The translations under genes were made by a program, and so were the position numbers. From CAUZIZ01 sp965218775 (GTDB lineage: Bacteria; Acidobacteriota; UBA6911; RPQK01; JAJDTT01), in assembly GCA_965218775.1 (NCBI GenBank), contig CBDCLS010000004.1, positions 1,054,001 through 1,118,000 of the forward strand: 64,000 bases of DNA. Reading direction: 5' to 3'. Below the pieces are notes generated by a model, which did no database searches, was not told the DNA's origin, and saw nothing but the letters and a program-made list of their open reading frames with translations. Position 1 is the stretch's first letter; every line of letters begins with the position of its first letter. Shown here piece by piece: positions 62,752 through 64,000 of the stretch.

Positions 62752-64000
62752 CCCGGATTTCTCAAGGAGAAAGCCGAAAGGGCGATTTTAGTCGATTTCT
62801 CGACGCCGGTCTGGGTCAAAGGCGCCGCTGAGGGCGGTGCAGAGTACGACAGGCGTCGTGAGGCCTGTGTCGAGCGCGGAAAACCGGTTTTTCAGACACA
62901 CCTCAGGCGCCTCAGTTGCAGACGGCTGGGATTTCCGACTTTCCTTGGCTCAACCGAGCTGTTGAAGCTGGGCCAAGGCTTGGGCATAGAGTGCTTGGTA
63001 AGGATAACCCTCGCTCAAGGACAGACTCACCCGCCGGACACTGACCCGAATCTGGCCTCCTATCTTCAACAGTTTGAGGCGAATTGTCTGGCATTGCGCC
63101 TTCGCCCACTGGGTCCCCTTCAAAGCGACACGCCTCAACGTGTGCAGCAGATTATAGGCCACCGAGGAGAACCACAACCGCAGCTGATTGCTCTTGATGA
63201 GGTGCGTCGAGGTCCGATCGGCAAACAGCTCCAGCTGCTGTTCCTTGATCCGATTCTCCGCCTCCCCTCGCGCGCAGTACAGCTGCTCGTACAGCTTTTG
63301 GGCGGGCCACCGCTTCGCTCCCAGCGAGGTGACGACAAAGCGGGGATTGGATCCCTTACCCGTGTACTCGGCCTTGCCCACCACTCGCCGCTCTTGACTC
63401 CAGCTCTTGTGCGTCTGGTAACGAAAGTCCTTATAGACTCGGGCGCTGCTGCCGCTCGCTTGTTGAAGCGCCTGGGCCTGTTCCAGCTCCGACTCCAGGG
63501 TCCCCTCTAAGCGCTGATTGCGGGCCAGACCGAAGACGTAATCCACTCGATGCTCCTCACACCATTTCATCAACGCCTCGCGCGCAAAGCTGCTGTCCGC
63601 CCGCAGCGTAATGCGGACCTTCGGCCACTTCGCCCGCAGTTGTCCCACGATCCGCTCCATCTCCTGGACCGCTCCTTCGGAGCCATCCAGATTCGACACC
63701 CGCAGCTTCGCCCCCAGCACATACCCCTCGCAAAACACATACAGGGGCAGGTAGCAGTAACACCGGTAGTAGCCATGGTAGAAACGACCCTCCTGCTCTC
63801 CGTGCAGCGGATCATCCGTCGCATCCAGATCCAACACCAGCTCCTTGGGTTTCCCGCCTCGCACCCGAATGAACTGCTCCACCAGAAACGCTTCCACCGC
63901 CGCTTCATCCACCGGCGTCTTGCGATATTTATCCTGCGTCACCGAGGACAACTCCAAACGATTGAGTGTGCTCTTGCCGGCACACGCCTTGCCCCGATCC
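62748..64000 (-). mobile_element. IS1380-like element, right side outside window
   Basis: The transposase gene reads leftwards from beyond the window edge and stops at 62950. TTAGCCCGGATTTCTCA at 62748-62764, which resembles the MITE end at 21333, is the likely inner terminal repeat. The other end is not visible. Confidence 0.6.
62950..64000 (-). CDS. IS1380-family transposase, 5' end outside window
   Basis: The frame is open to the window edge (upstream codons read AGKSTLNRLELSSVTQ), so it begins beyond 64000; a TTG at 63957 is only an internal candidate. The catalytic regions LVLDLDATDDPLHG, RITLRADSSFAREALMKWCE and ARGEAENRIKEQQLELFAD give D, D and E. The end, KIGGQIRVSVRRVSLSLSEG, is typical of the family. 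About 350 residues are visible of the usual ~430-460. Confidence 0.9.
   Translation of the reverse strand, partial: DRGKACAGKSTLNRLELSSVTQDKYRKTPVDEAAVEAFLVEQFIRVRGGKPKELVLDLDATDDPLHGEQEGRFYHGYYRCYCYLPLYVFCEGYVLGAKLRVSNLDGSEGAVQEMERIVGQLRAKWPKVRITLRADSSFAREALMKWCEEHRVDYVFGLARNQRLEGTLESELEQAQALQQASGSSARVYKDFRYQTHKSWSQERRVVGKAEYTGKGSNPRFVVTSLGAKRWPAQKLYEQLYCARGEAENRIKEQQLELFADRTSTHLIKSNQLRLWFSSVAYNLLHTLRRVALKGTQWAKAQCQTIRLKLLKIGGQIRVSVRRVSLSLSEGYPYQALYAQALAQLQQLG

Overview
The window is a stretch of a GC-rich bacterial chromosome with ordinary metabolic and secreted-protein genes broken up by many transposable elements. The best lineage guess is Acidobacteriota. The clues are a VWFA-like gene of the type common in that phylum (52871-53850), MacB/FtsX-type permeases, many large secreted proteins with signal peptides, and a RemA/DUF370-like regulator. 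The planctomycete-type cytochrome c domain at 31642-33942 leaves other deep-branching, environmental or host-associated lineages open. No rRNA, tRNA or CRISPR array was recognised.

Layout. 1-7.3 kb: the end of a MacB-like permease, an IS1634-like element, then a four-gene TniA/TniB-type transposon whose last gene and the neighbouring carboxypeptidase-regulatory-like gene cut each other off near 6430. 7.3-15.1 kb: a perfect 32-bp-TIR MITE, a Gfo/Idh/MocA oxidoreductase, a large TolB-propeller amidohydrolase, a pentapeptide-repeat potassium channel, an HDOD protein and a lipoprotein. 15.4-16.8 kb: an IS481 element. 17-21.2 kb: a likely catabolic cluster (sugar phosphate isomerase, a decayed paralogue of it, HpcH/HpaI aldolase, MBL-fold protein, nitroreductase-like protein). 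21.2-35 kb: dispersed repeats, an SPFH/NfeD pair, a secreted PIG-L deacetylase, an SDR, a 14-unit FG-GAP protein, a sialidase-like protein, a cytochrome-ankyrin-cyclase fusion and a DHDPS-family aldolase.

35-43 kb is degraded: a transposase fused in frame to a TPR lipoprotein, a glycosidase-like propeller protein, a DUF370 regulator, a TIR/EF-Tu mosaic and a transporter relic. 43-57.9 kb holds secreted PKD and ankyrin proteins, an LLM flavin monooxygenase, a Nudix-Mrp-DUF971 group (a split counterpart of plant HCF101), a frameshifted VWFA gene, a MacB-type ABC pair and an alpha/beta hydrolase. 58-64 kb holds another DDE transposase, an IS630-like MITE, a PHP phosphatase, a nest of dispersed repeats and an IS1380 element running off the window edge.

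The most notable non-gene content is a family of 76-bp hairpin repeats lying just after stop codons (three copies, one carrying an inserted MITE), three hairpins built from CCTTTGCCC-like units, and several MITEs. Together with the decaying genes they suggest a genome in active transposition and gene loss.
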